Assembly (NCBI GenBank): GCA_002794735.1
Contig: NBAZ01000004.1
Span: forward strand, 1 to 64,000
Length of the DNA stretch: 64,000 nt
Direction: 5' to 3'
Source: Pyrrhoderma lamaoense
Taxonomy: Eukaryota; Basidiomycota; Agaricomycetes; Hymenochaetales; Hymenochaetaceae
A model generated the notes under the pieces. It had not been told where the DNA came from, searched no databases, and was given only the letters and a program-made list of their open reading frames with translations. Position numbers and translations under genes: made by a program. Positions 1 through 11,500 of this stretch are shown here, one piece after another (position 1 is the stretch's first letter; each line of letters begins with the position of its first letter).

Positions 1-552
1 TGATAACGCTATTATCAATGTCTGACACCGATTTCGTTGATACTAGGTATTGCCTCTAATTCTTACGAAAATATAGTTATAATCTAGGAAGCTCATCAAA
101 AGACTATATCTACCCATAAAAAAGAGATCTGTTGTACGATTTCTTGCGTATGCACCATAAAAACAATGTAGACAAAAATCAACCTCAATATTACACATTT
201 TACATTTCCTTTGCTTGATCACTCAGAGCTCACAGCTAATTGAGAAAAGACAAGTTTACTGATGTAAATTCGATGTAATCTGTTGAATGTTAATTATACA
301 TCGAAAAAGGGTACAACCAAGCCGAACCTTGAGACATTTTTAAGGAAGAACACTGTCACTGTGCCTTAAAATCGAGGTACGGAACTTGGCGACAACCTTT
401 CACGTGAAATTTAGCTAGCTGAGAATCAATGCCGAAAGTAGAAATTATTACACGCCTACTCTAATGTTAACCTTGTAAAGGCCATCTAGTCATTCTTACT
501 TCGGAGAACCTCATTCATACATATCGGTTTCTCCCAGAATACTTAAGAATAT
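1..552. other. Left-edge non-coding stretch and ALKBH promoter
   Basis: No supported gene lies here. The stretch is AT-rich and has short interrupted reading frames on both strands. Its right part presumably carries the promoter and 5' UTR of the dioxygenase gene that starts at 553. A terminal exon of a gene outside the window cannot be excluded. Confidence 0.4.
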
Positions 553-1597
553 ATGGGGGGAAAAAGAAGTTTCAATGAACACGACTCTTCTACCGCAAAT
601 GAAGGCAAAAGTAATGAGTTACAGCACGATACCGACTCAACCGACTTGAAGTCTTTCAATGAGTGGAGAATCCCACAAGTGAAAGATGGACAAGTCTTTT
701 TTATTCCTGAGGTATTCGTGCAATCAATGCTTCATTACCTACCAACTCACTCCACCTGCATCAGTTTATCTGCCAGGATTTAGCAAATAGCTGGTTTGAT
801 GACCTCAACGATCTGGAAACGTGTTAGTGTCGGTTATACGGATTAAAAATACAACCTGTATACTGATACTGAGTTGGAAAGGGTACCATCCAGTTCTCAA
901 GCTATATGGAAAAGAAGTAATGCAAAGTCGGTCAATTGCAGGTTCGAAAGTACTAGTTGGTTTCCCGGATAATTCCCATTTACACTGCTTCTTTAATTTC
1001 TCTCAAGCTTATACCATCGATCCGAAATTAAAAATAAAATACTCGGGCATGTTGTTAACCTTCACACAGACTATCCATCAACCCTTCTCGGAATGCAAAA
1101 GAAAGTGGAGGACTTCTTAGGTGTGAAATTCAATCATATCATGTTGAATAGATACTTGTCAGGAGAAGAATATATCGGAAGGCATCGAGATACGAAGGAA
1201 AATAATGTAAGGATAACCACAAATATACTACTCTGCTTATTAAAACTTAGTTCTGCCTTGTCGTATCTCAAAAGATTATTGCTAGCTTAAGTCTCGGAGC
1301 GGAAAGGACTTTCATTATGACACCCAACAAAGCTTTACCCGGAGTCACAAAATATTCATGGAAATTAACAAATGGAAGCCTTTTGGTGATGGGGGACGGT
1401 GTTCAAGAAAACTGGAAAGTAAGAACAGACTTAAAATCGAATAAATTCTATTTGCGGGACTCTTATTCAATTGACACTGACCCGATTAGCACGAAATACC
1501 GAAAGAAACATCGGTAAAGGATGCAAGAATATCAATAACGTTCAGACAGATCAAGGAGTCGAAACCTTCCAATAAACGATTAAAAGTATCAAGATAA
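553..1597 (+). CDS. AlkB-type 2OG-Fe(II) dioxygenase (ALKBH2/3-like), 5 exons
   Basis: This is a predicted DNA/RNA dealkylation-repair enzyme that oxidises methyl lesions using Fe(II) and 2-oxoglutarate. The best exon model is 553-711, 777-820, 874-1206, 1275-1418 and 1490-1597, about 262 residues. The core motif NRYLSGEEYIGRHRD supplies the iron ligands His and Asp; the last exon supplies HEIPKE (second His) and RISITFR (2OG-binding Arg). The frame breaks once: KIKYSG and HVVNLHTDYPS lie in adjacent frames around the GGG at 1045-1047, and the summed exons (788 nt) are one base short of a multiple of three, so one G seems to be missing. Its 3' end faces the mannosyltransferase gene 95 nt away. 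The family is clear from the motifs; the substrate (DNA or RNA) is inference. Confidence 0.82.
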
Positions 1598-1692
1598 TAG
1601 TATAGTAAATTAGAACATGTGGACCCATACAATGAGACAATAAATTATTGTGATTACATTTAACAAATGTATTGAAAATAATAACCGAATAT

Positions 1693-4675
1693 CTACTTTT
1701 TTAGGCTCCCTTCTGCAAACAAATCATTTCGGGCAATCTCTGCCTCTTGCTCGTCATGTGCAAGGGGACCCTGGGCTTCCTGAGGTATGTTCCCAGCTTT
1801 GATTGAGTCATCTGGATGTGCCGCATTGTCGCTGGTATCAAGGGGAGATTCACCATGAATAGATGCATCTTCTGTAGAATCAATATTTTTATCATCTTCA
1901 GCTACATCACCTATCACGGTGCTAATTTCTTTATTCATAGCGGGTATTTCTTCCATTAACTTTGCTTGTGCTGAACTTCGTATATCTTTTCCAGCATCAG
2001 CGTTAGCAAAGACATCGTGCCCAGGTTCTGGAACAGCGCCCCGCCCAGTAGTCGTCTCCTCATTTTGGATTTCCGGCGCGTTAACAATGGCCTCACCTTC
2101 TACAACAACTGGAGCACGTCCCCCCTCTTCTCCTCCTACAATACTAACTACAGATGGGGTGCTACCAGCCACGGGTGTAGCTATACCAACTTTTGAGTAT
2201 GCTGCGTAATCCTGGGGGAAGTCATTGCATGAGAAATCCCAAGTCTTCAACCACCTTGCCCTTTCGCATTGACTACGCGTCCATGGGCCACCATATGCGA
2301 GCGGACTGAAGTAGCTGAAGCTCCATATTGCAACTACAAGTAATCCAGATGCTATGTAGAGACGCACTCGAGGGCGAAGAGAAGAAGTGACTAGATCAAA
2401 TACAGCACAGCCTAGAAGAATGGAGTACCATAAAGCTGGGAAATAGTGATGTAGGAAAAGTTGGCGGGCCATTAAATAAAATGGAAAATAGTGCAAGGCC
2501 CAACCCATAAACAGGAACCCACAGATACTGTCATACTTTGTAATACGAACTATAAGATGATAAGCGGAGTGTCATAACGATAGTAGAACATATCGAAAAG
2601 CTCACTATTGTCAAAGTCACGGAAACCACGTTGTTGGCGTAGGATCAAGATACCACGAGCACCAGCATACGACAGAACAGCGAAAGTACTAAGCCACCAA
2701 ACAGTGGGGTTGCCTAATAGATAAATTTGTGTATGATCCTTGACCCAAAAATTCTGACAACTACTATCAGTAACTTAAAATAGTATCACACAATGGAAAC
2801 TTACTATACCACGGCGAAGTCTGGGCCAAGCATTGGGACGAGAGTCGTACGTATGCCTATCAGTGAGACCCGCATTAGTGATCCACATCACCTTTTGCAA
2901 TTCAAGGAATTTTCCGAAAAATCCAGGAAGCTTGTAATTAACTTTTTCGGCATTTGGCAACACTGTAATTTCGGAAGTTCAGAAAACTCTTGGGATTGAG
3001 AAGGTATAAACTACTTACAGTTATGATGCGTTGAAGTCTCGACATACCATAGACTATTGGCTTTCTTCGCATTTTTATTACAGGTTACTTCTTGTTGCTC
3101 CCATCCCCATTCAGGAAGCTTTATTTTATGCGAAAAGAGATAACAGTTTTGTAGCTGGTGTCGGAGTCTAAAGACAGTTCTGAGAGTGCGTAACCGTTTT
3201 GAACTTTCAGGATCTTCACTTGCTCCATGTTCGATTTCAACTACCCAGTTATCATTTGCATCCCAGGAAAGCTTGGTGAACCATATCCAGAAACTTCATT
3301 CTGGAAGTCAACTTCAGAGATTGGAGGTCTAACATCATGAGAGTGAAGACGCTTTCCCGTCGTAGTATGAACCAACTTTATGACCGAGCCCGTAGTGAGA
3401 TGCTTTAAAGGTGATGAGCGCCAAGTTTGTCCCTCATCAAAAACGTTATCTGTTGCATTTTCAATACGCCAGTTATTATTAGAGTCTCGATGGGGTACAA
3501 CGTTATTTGCTGTTGTTTACTTCCTCCAGGATAATCATGAGCATGAGAGTGCAGGTAACCACCTTGCGTATTAACATGCCGTATAGTTATCTCTGATCCA
3601 TAGCCAATATCTGCGAATGTATCTTGCATACCTCGGCCACTTAGGGTATGTTGGAATGCGCTACTCATAAAACCGTCGCCATCTCCGGAACTCTGGAGTA
3701 TCTGGAAATGTATCGCAAACATAATCATGTAGAATGTTATCGGGACAGCAATAAGACAGACTGCACGGGCGAAGAAATGTTTTGCGAAAAGGCGGGGAGT
3801 TACACGCAAATCCCCTAGTAAACGCCAAAGCTGGAGGAGGGTCGAAAAGCCAACAGTGGCGATTGTGAAAAGTCCGACCCATTTACAACTCACTACAGCA
3901 CCAAGACTGATCCCAGATAGAAGTAACCAAGTCCACCACTGTTTCGTGAAGGGTTTATGCTTATCTTCATTACAAAACCCGATCCAAAAGAAGGTCGCAA
4001 GGGCAGTAAAAAATATGAGGGGCGAGTCGAGTAGGATATGACGAGACTGTGTGATAAGCCCGTTTTCAAAGGTAACAAATAGAGCACCGAGCAACGCCGT
4101 CGTAGCACGACAATCAAGAGCACGAATCGTAAGATAGGTAAGAGGAACGAGGAAAAGACCGAGAGTGGCAGGAACCATCCGCATAGCTACATACGGTACA
4201 CCACTTTCATATGGTTTACCAATGTCCTTGAAGTCAAAGCTACCATCGTATCCAAAGAGGAAGGCAGCTAATGTGATTAATAACTTGGCTAAGGGAGGAT
4301 GCACATCTACGTAGTACTGAGTTTTGATGTACTTTGATGCGAATTTACCAAAGTGAACTTCGTCAAACCTTACATACGTTAAGTTTATTTCTACTTATTA
4401 TTCTGAGATGCTCTACTTACACTACGCTATTTGGTCTTGAGAGACGGAATAGCCGTACACCAGCCGCAACAACCATGATAAAAGCAAGGAGTTTCCATTC
4501 CCCGGAGTTATTTTCAAACCTCCAGGACTATGCTGACTCTTAGTACGAGGATGAGCTCCTTTGGATGCTGCAAGTCTACGTTCATCTGCATCAAGCAGCT
4601 CCTTTGAGGATGAGGGAAACGATGAGGTTGAGGTGGAGATGCTGGTCGACGCGTCCGAACGCTACCAGACTCCAT
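1693..4675 (-). CDS. PMT1: Protein O-mannosyltransferase, Pmt1 subfamily, with long acidic tail
   Basis: This is an ER membrane GT39 enzyme that transfers mannose from dolichol-P-mannose to Ser/Thr of secretory proteins, usually as a Pmt1-Pmt2 heterodimer. The probable start is at 4675 (MESGSVRTRRPASPP), with a 52-nt intron next, then RLFRLSRPNSVV joined to FDEVHFGKF, which holds the catalytic Asp-Glu. Multiple TM segments are followed by MIR-domain motifs (KQQQITLYP, RLHSHDVRPP) and the C-terminal GWALHYFPF and LFLHHYFPA membrane region. A 57-nt intron separates RGFRDFDN from ITKYDSICGF. The KQQQITLYP motif points to Pmt1 over Pmt2/4. After the last TM segment the protein continues for well over 100 residues of acidic, Ser-rich tail. 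Two apparent one-base losses lie at 3262-3264 and 3492-3495, both C/G runs within the MIR region. Confidence 0.85.
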
Positions 4676-5126
4676 TTAGGAGATTATATAAAGTCAAAAG
4701 AGAGCTTGTACAGAGACAGGGAATAGTATTTTTGAGTGAGATATGGACACTAGCAATAGGAGGATAATGGAAGAAATCACAGCGGCATGATGCAGAGGAT
4801 CAGACACGTCGAAGGCTGGTAATTACGTACGACAGCGATTCCGCGTCAACAACCATCAACAAACTGTGCATACTGTATGCAGTAATTTCCAGTTTTTACC
4901 AGTACATTATTCATATGTTCATGTATGATATAGAGTATTAATACATCGAAAAGGGGATTAATTCAGTCAACATTACACTATTCAGATTGGAAGATAGATG
5001 TTCAACTGTAATCAGTACCTCAGCTATACTCTCAATGCGTGGGACTTTGTTACTGTCAATGGATAACTCTGACTTAAATTTAGTACGCGTACACCCAGAC
5101 TTACTTGTGCACACCATCGAAAAATC
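4676..5126. promoter_or_regulatory. Divergent promoter between PMT1 and CCT2
   Basis: About 450 nt separate the two divergent start codons. The stretch is AT-rich with no supported ORF, and no specific factor site is recognisable. An acidic Ser-rich frame on the + strand here is antisense to the mannosyltransferase N-terminus. Confidence 0.4.
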
Positions 5127-7161
5127 ATGTCAGTAAATATCTTTGGAGAAGAGGTGTGCATCTTTTGTCTGCTTACTTTATACAATCAACCAGAAAAAGA
5201 TTTAATGGGCTTTTGCAGGCTACCGAGGAAAGAGCAGAGACAGCGCGTCTCTCTTCTTTCGTCGGGGCTTTAGCTCTCGGCGATCTCGTCAAATCGACAC
5301 TTGGCCCGAAGGGCATGAATAAGATCTTACAGTCTGCGTCAACAGGAGACATCAACGTCACAAATGATGGTGCTACAATACTCAAGTCAATCCAGTTAGA
5401 CAATGCCGCTGCCAAGATTCTTGTCAATATCTCCAAAGTTCAAGATGATGAAGTCGGAGATGGAACAACGAGTGTTTGTGTTCTTGCGGCGGAACTCCTA
5501 CGCGAAGCAGAAAAACTCGTTATGGCAAAAATTCATCCTCAGACTATTGTGGAGGGTTACAGAATTGCTAGTGCTGCGGCTCTTGAAGCTCTTGAAGACT
5601 CAGCAGTCGATCATTCGTGAGTTGCTCATGTAGCCTCTATGCATATTATATGACTTAAGGTTATCTATGTAGCTCGGATCCTACAACATTCCGTGAAGAT
5701 CTCTTTAACATAGCACGTACAACTTTGTCGTCAAAGGTTTTATCTCAAGATAAGGACTATTTTGCAAATCTTGCAGTGGATGCCGTTCTTCGATTACAGG
5801 TGCCGTGAATCCCAATTTCCGTTTACTAGTAATTTCATGCGAGCACGTCGAACAGGGATCAACGGACTTGGATCATATACAAATTATAAAAAAGGTTGGA
5901 GGAAAGCTTACGGACTCATATCTTGATGAAGGGTTTATTCTTGATAAATCGATTGGAGTAAACTGTCCGAAGCGTTTAGAAAACGCCAAAATCCTCATTG
6001 CCAATACATGTAACCAATACATTCTGATTAACTTTAGTACTCACTGACATTGCCCCTCACAGCTATGGACACCGACAAAATAAAAATATTTGGCGCTCGT
6101 GTAAAGGTGGACAGTACTGGCAAGCTAGCTGAGCTAGAGCGAGCAGAACGAGTGATTCTTAGAACTTTCATTCCTTATTTTTTCGATACTGACGAAGATA
6201 TATTAAAATAGGAAAAAATGAAAGATAAAGTCAAAGCAATTGCTGCACATGGAATAAACTGTTTTATCAACCGACAGCTGATCTATAACTACCCCGAATC
6301 CTTATTAGCCGATCATGGGATAGTGTCGATTGAGCATGCCGATTTTGAGGGTGTAGAACGTTTATCTTTGGTAACTGGTGGTGAAATTGCAAGTACTTTC
6401 GACCAGCCTGATAAACTCAAACTTGGACGTTGTGAACTCATTGAAGAAATCATGATTGGCGAGGATAAGGTAGAGTACAGTTCCAAGTAATCGGCAATAA
6501 AATTTACTAATGTCCATTCAGTTGGTCAAGTTTTCTGGTGTCGCTGCTGGACAGGCTTGCACAGTAGTACTTCGCGGATCAACAACGCAGATGGTTGACG
6601 AAGCAGAGCGTTCTCTGCATGATGCATTGTCTGTTCTGTCCCAGACCATCAAGGAGACTCGGGTTACCCTTGGTGGTGGATGTGCCGAGATGTTAATGAG
6701 TTGTGCAGTAGAGGGAGCTGCACGCCGTGTTGCAGGGAAGAAGGCCATTGCAGTAGAAGCATTTGCTAGAGCACTCCGCCAAATACCAACAATCTTAGCG
6801 GACAATGCGGGCCTTGACTCATCAGATCTTGTTACTCGTCTCCGGGCAGCCCACTACGATGGACAACGGGACGCCGGGTTAGGTACGGGCAACGTCATAT
6901 GACATACAAAAGATGTGCTTTCTTCTGACTTGAACCAATACAGATATGAACGAAGGTCTATCGGCTCAATGCGAAAGTTGGGTATCACTGAAAGTTATAA
7001 ATTAAAACGGCAGGTTGTAGTGAGTGCTAGTGAAGCCACTGAAATGATTTTACGGTCAGTTACTCCATTACTATCTGTCTTGTCCTCCTTTTCATATCTA
7101 CGTTTTACACAGGGTGGATACAATATTGAGGGCCACACCAAGAAAACGTGAAGCGCATTGA
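5127..7161 (+). CDS. CCT2: T-complex chaperonin subunit beta
   Basis: This is one of eight subunits of the cytosolic CCT/TRiC ring that folds actin, tubulin and WD40 proteins using ATP. The start at 5127 reads MSVNIFGEE and is joined across a 64-nt intron to [11 protein letters not shown], matching the family N-terminus. Seen in order: [17 protein letters not shown], the ATPase motif [59 protein letters not shown] and the GGGCAEM apical/equatorial region. The end ([15 protein letters not shown]) is spliced on at about 7115. One frame break lies at 6955-6960: DMNEG and [13 protein letters not shown] are in adjacent frames, consistent with one lost T. The proteasome gene PRE1 follows 207 nt downstream on the same strand. 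Confidence 0.93.
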
Positions 7162-7192
7162 TCATGTAAGAGTATAGTACCAGCATTTGTAC

Positions 7193-7200
7193 TACATGTA
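7193..7200 (+). promoter_or_regulatory. TACATGTA element in CCT2 3' region
   Basis: The palindrome TACATGTA starts 32 nt after the CCT2 stop codon. It contains UGUA, the core of fungal 3'-end processing and Puf-binding sites. Related copies follow other genes in the window. Confidence 0.4.
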
Positions 7201-7368
7201 CAGTAGTAGTAATACAATTTTCTGTACAATAGACCGCGGATCCGTGCTAAATGATGCGTCTAAAAGAGGAAATTTGAATGACGCGTCTCATTCATATATG
7301 ATCGTATGGGTGCATGTAGGGACGCGTATTCCACAGCTTGTACTGAACACTCACAGAACCAATAAGAT

Positions 7369-8096
7369 ATGGAATGTTCATTCGCACTTGTAGGGAAGGG
7401 ATATGTCCTGTTGGCAGCAGACACAACTGCTGTGCGCTCCATTGTCAAGATGAAGTCCGATGAAGACAAAATAAAGACTCTCGGTCCTCATCTTCTTATG
7501 TCCTATTCAGGAGAGCCAGGTACGCGTGATTCTTGTCCAGTTTGATAAAGGGTAAATATCATAACGTATCATAGGCGACACTGTACATTTTGCAGAATAT
7601 GTTGAAAGAAACCTTCGATTGCATCAAATACGACATCTCCATGAATTAAGGCCTACAGCTGCAGCTGCATGGATTCGTCGCGCTCTTGCAGATTCTTTAC
7701 GCTCGCGTTCACCATATGCTGTGAACATACTTGTTGGTGGGTTTGACACAAGTACAAAAGAAGTAGATGAGAATGGAGAAGAAACTGGTGGAACTCCAAA
7801 ATTATACTGGGTTGACCTCTATGGGACACTCGCTGAGGTTCCATTCGCTGCGCATGGTTATGGGAGTTATTTCGCGCTGAGTTTGTTAGACAGGTCCGTT
7901 ATCCTTCTTTTTTGTACTGGAACGAACTCGATACTTAGCCTCCTCTAGATATCATAATCCAGAAGCTAGCCTGGAAGAGGGTCTGGCAACTATGAAACGT
8001 TGCATAGATGAAGTAGCATTGCGTCTCGTTGTTGGAGGCACGAATTATAAAGTAAAAGTTGTAGACAAAGATGGCGTACGAGAGGTGTCGTTTTGA
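7369..8096 (+). CDS. PRE1: 20S proteasome subunit beta-4 (PSMB2/Pre1)
   Basis: This is a non-catalytic beta subunit of the 20S proteasome core. It starts at 7369 with MECSFALVGKGYVLLAADTT, which matches the family: beta-4 has no propeptide and lacks the active-site Thr1. Later motifs are KIKTLGPHLLMSYSGEPGD (spliced), YAVNILVGGFD, LYWVDLYGTLAEVPFAAHG, YGSYFALSLLDR and EEGLATMKRCIDEVALRLVV, ending VREVSF. Two short introns are needed, near 7520-7572 and 7893-7952. The whole protein reads without a frame break, at roughly 200 residues as expected. It sits head-to-tail behind CCT2, another essential proteostasis gene, but the 207-nt gap argues for its own promoter. Confidence 0.92.
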
Positions 8097-8524
8097 GTTT
8101 ACATCTCATAAATACATGTACAATATATGTACGTCTTCAACTTCTCTAAAATACTGCCACAGATATCTTTACCTACTGACTCAAAAACCAGTTTTTCACA
8201 TGTAATCGCGCGATTCTTCCGACATAAATAATTTTACCTTATCTTCATCTGTGCGAGACCCTTCATTATTTGTATTTTGGGAAGATATCAGTGACTCGAT
8301 GATCTGATGTTATATGCATAGTATTCAATCTATATGTCATAAGAGGGACAAGATCAAGAAGCTATGAAGTTCTCTTCGTATCATGATAGTCAGAACTAAA
8401 ATTGGGATCAATTATATGTGAGGCTATGCATGACAACCAAAGTTCAGAGTTATCAACGATATTCAACGAATACTATGTTTTATAAATAAGAATAAGTCAT
8501 ATTTGATATTTCAAGAATTATTTT
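8097..8524. other. Convergent 3' intergenic region, PRE1/URB1
   Basis: About 430 nt lie between two converging stop codons, with no gene. A TACATGTACA element at 8113-8122 starts 17 nt after the PRE1 stop and probably belongs to its 3' UTR or poly(A) region. Confidence 0.4.
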
Positions 8525-11500
8525 TTATGTTGGTCGTAGTTCACTAGCCAAAGACTGGGTGACCTGCTTCCTCAACCACTCCCCTACTCGTGAATGTTTC
8601 TCCCCAACTATCATTCTCCAAACCAAAAGACGACTAGACAGTTGGTCCCAAACTTTTCCCTTAAGCTCAAATCTCGTTGCAAATCCCCAAAGATTTTCCA
8701 CCGTTCTTCCCCAATGCAGCAAATTCCCGCCTTCATGTCCAGGTATTCCCAATCGCTCTGTATCAAAGACAGCCTCATTTTCATAGCCCCTAAGAGTGTT
8801 ATAGTGATAGTCCTGGGAGAGGTAAGGGACACTTTTCTCGATTGCCTCTAGTCTTGAGACGAAAACTTCTAATACTTGTAAAGCTTGTTGAGAGCATACA
8901 AACCTTTCACTCGTAGATCTCGATAAGGAAACGGAGAGTGAATGAAGTAGACCCATATCTATATGTCATGTCAGAGATCTATTTCACATTGAAGTAAGAC
9001 ACTGATTAACCTGCATGATGTATCAACCGTGAAATGCATCTTAATATGCATTCTTGTCCTCCCCCACCTGTTACTCTTTCGAGTTGGGCTTGATCTATTA
9101 CTACGAGTATGTTTTCCACTATTTTTGCCCAAGCACTGATTTCATCCATTTTAACAGCTTGGAGCTGTAATTCGATCCATTGTAAAAGGGAGGACTTCAA
9201 GATAAGCGATGTTATAGCTTTTGAGTGGCCAGACAGACTCGTAAGGAACTAAAATCAAATAATATTCATTATCCATAATACGAATTAAGTGATACTACCC
9301 CCTTACCTCAAGTATACTAAGACGCAATGCACGTTCATTGTTGAATGTTGAGAAGAGGCTTGCAAGGAGGTCCCAAGTGTGACGTCGCTTTAGGAGTTTC
9401 CAGTCTTCCCCACTCGTCATACCTTCTGCGAGAAATCGGGTTATCCATAGAAATTCCCTTTTCCACTGATCACTGTCACTGTAAAGGGAACTGTACAACA
9501 AAGGGACATCATGTATATCAATTTGATGTCTCTGAAGCAAAAATCGCGCCGTCTTTGGATATGTGAAAGTCGCAGGATAGAATATTCCTCTCAAAGCATG
9601 GCCCAAAAAGATGGTTATGTATGAAGATAGCCGAGTCGGGTACTCAGCTACGTCGGATATCTGATCTCGAATGATATCGAATAGATATAGTACATTCTTC
9701 TTTTCTTGTATATCCGCAGTCTACCTCATTATTAGCCTGATTAACTACGAAATAAAAGAAATATCTCACTTGCAAAAGTTTATATAAGATACCAAGCTGA
9801 GCGATAGCTAATTTACGTATGCTTGAATCGGACGAAGATAGGCAGCGAATGACCAGAAAGATGACATTAGTTTTAAATAAGGATATCCACGCAAACGTGG
9901 TACTTGGAGGACATTCTGTTAGTACTTTAGCAAGTAAGAGAAGTATGAACACAGGATCATATAAGAATTCATCTTCAACCTTAGTTAGTACAGAAGAAGT
10001 TCCGGGTTCCCCTTTCATTTCTCTGTTGGTCGGGAACTTGAGACAAGTGGCCAGCAAGCGTGAAGGATCCAAATTTAATACAGCATCTAGAGTAGAACTT
10101 GGACTGTCCTTATGTGGCACCCACTGTTCTATCAAAGATGACAAAGGTAACTGATTCTGCATTTCGAACAGCTGGAATATCTCTAGAATTATTTGATTGG
10201 AAGAAGATAATGATGCAGAGTAGGCCTGTATGAGAGGTTGTAGCCGAGATGCTTGTAGTTGATTGCAAGGGAGAGAACGGAGAAGAGCTTTGATTAATTT
10301 CATTGCCATCCATCTACTGTCTGGACTTGATCGTGATTGCATAAGAGGAATAAAGTGTGGGTTTTGCAGAATACTCTGCAGGAGTCGATTCAGATTCATA
10401 GGCTGTACAAGTATTAGTTCACCAGCAACCAAACCTAAGATACATAATCGAGTACTTACTTTCATTGCAATCTTAGAAAACAGAAGTTCAGTGAGATGAA
10501 GGCATTCATAAACTTCTATATGTTTCCCTATTACGATAGAAATAACAGGTTCTGCATATTGAGAATCGACTTTCTCATTCATTTCAACCAGATGGACTGT
10601 ATGAGATAGATTGTACAGATTAGTACTAGCCCCTAGTTAGTGGGAGTTTACTCACTGATGCACGAGATGACTTGCTTATCAATTCTTGTAGAACTGTCGA
10701 TATCCGAAAGATGATGGACAATCCATTGCAGGACATGATTGGTAACAACCCGCACTAACAGAGACAGATCTTCCGGGCAAACATCATGTAAACGGAGCGT
10801 TAATACCATGTATTCTTGTCTTAGTTCGCGAGGAGAGATATTGCTAGCTTGTTCAGTTAATGTTTTCAAGAAAACCAGTCGCCGAGATACGTCTAGATCA
10901 ATCATATCGGCCAGAGATGTTGCGATCAGCGTTTGCGTTCTAACAGAACAGCTTCCGTTGTGTAAGTATTTAGCAAAAACCTCAAATACGGAAGGAAAAT
11001 AAGATTTTAAAGACTCGTCTATGCCACGAATACGTTCTGTGTCAAGAAGAGCAGAAATGACCGGAGAAAGAATTTCAATGTCAAGTTTTTCTAGTAACAA
11101 TTCGTCTCGTAGCAAAAGCCAGAGAGATGCAGTTGCGCCTTCAGAGTGATAGATCAAGGAGGTTATCGCCCTTGATGTGTCTGAACTCCATTTTGTATAG
11201 TCTTTCAACATGGAAGATATGTTGACTGTGGAGAATGATACATCCCGACAATGAATCCATTTAGAAAAAGCTCTTCCTACTATGTCATGCAGGACTTTGG
11301 CTCCATCTAGGCTATCTTCCAGTAAAACAGTACAACCCACCGGCGTACCTTCTTCTATAGAAAGTGCGATAATCTTGTCAAGGGATGCAACAGAAGGAAG
11401 CATTTTTCTCAATTCTAATAAAGCAGGCAGATTCTTGATGCCCCAACTCGTAATTAGCGTTTTGTAGTTCCCCAAGGTAGGAAGCATAGCTTCAAAGAAA

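Noticed and set aside
1045..1047. Programmed -1 frameshifting as the explanation of the frame breaks
   Set aside because: No slippery heptamer was seen at the sites I checked, the breaks occur in many unrelated essential genes, and they involve all four bases; sequence error is far simpler, so this is kept only as a testable alternative.
4561..4767. Plus-strand acidic Ser-rich frame (68 codons)
   Set aside because: It is antisense to the Pmt1 N-terminal exon, which has a better start, splice signals and family match.
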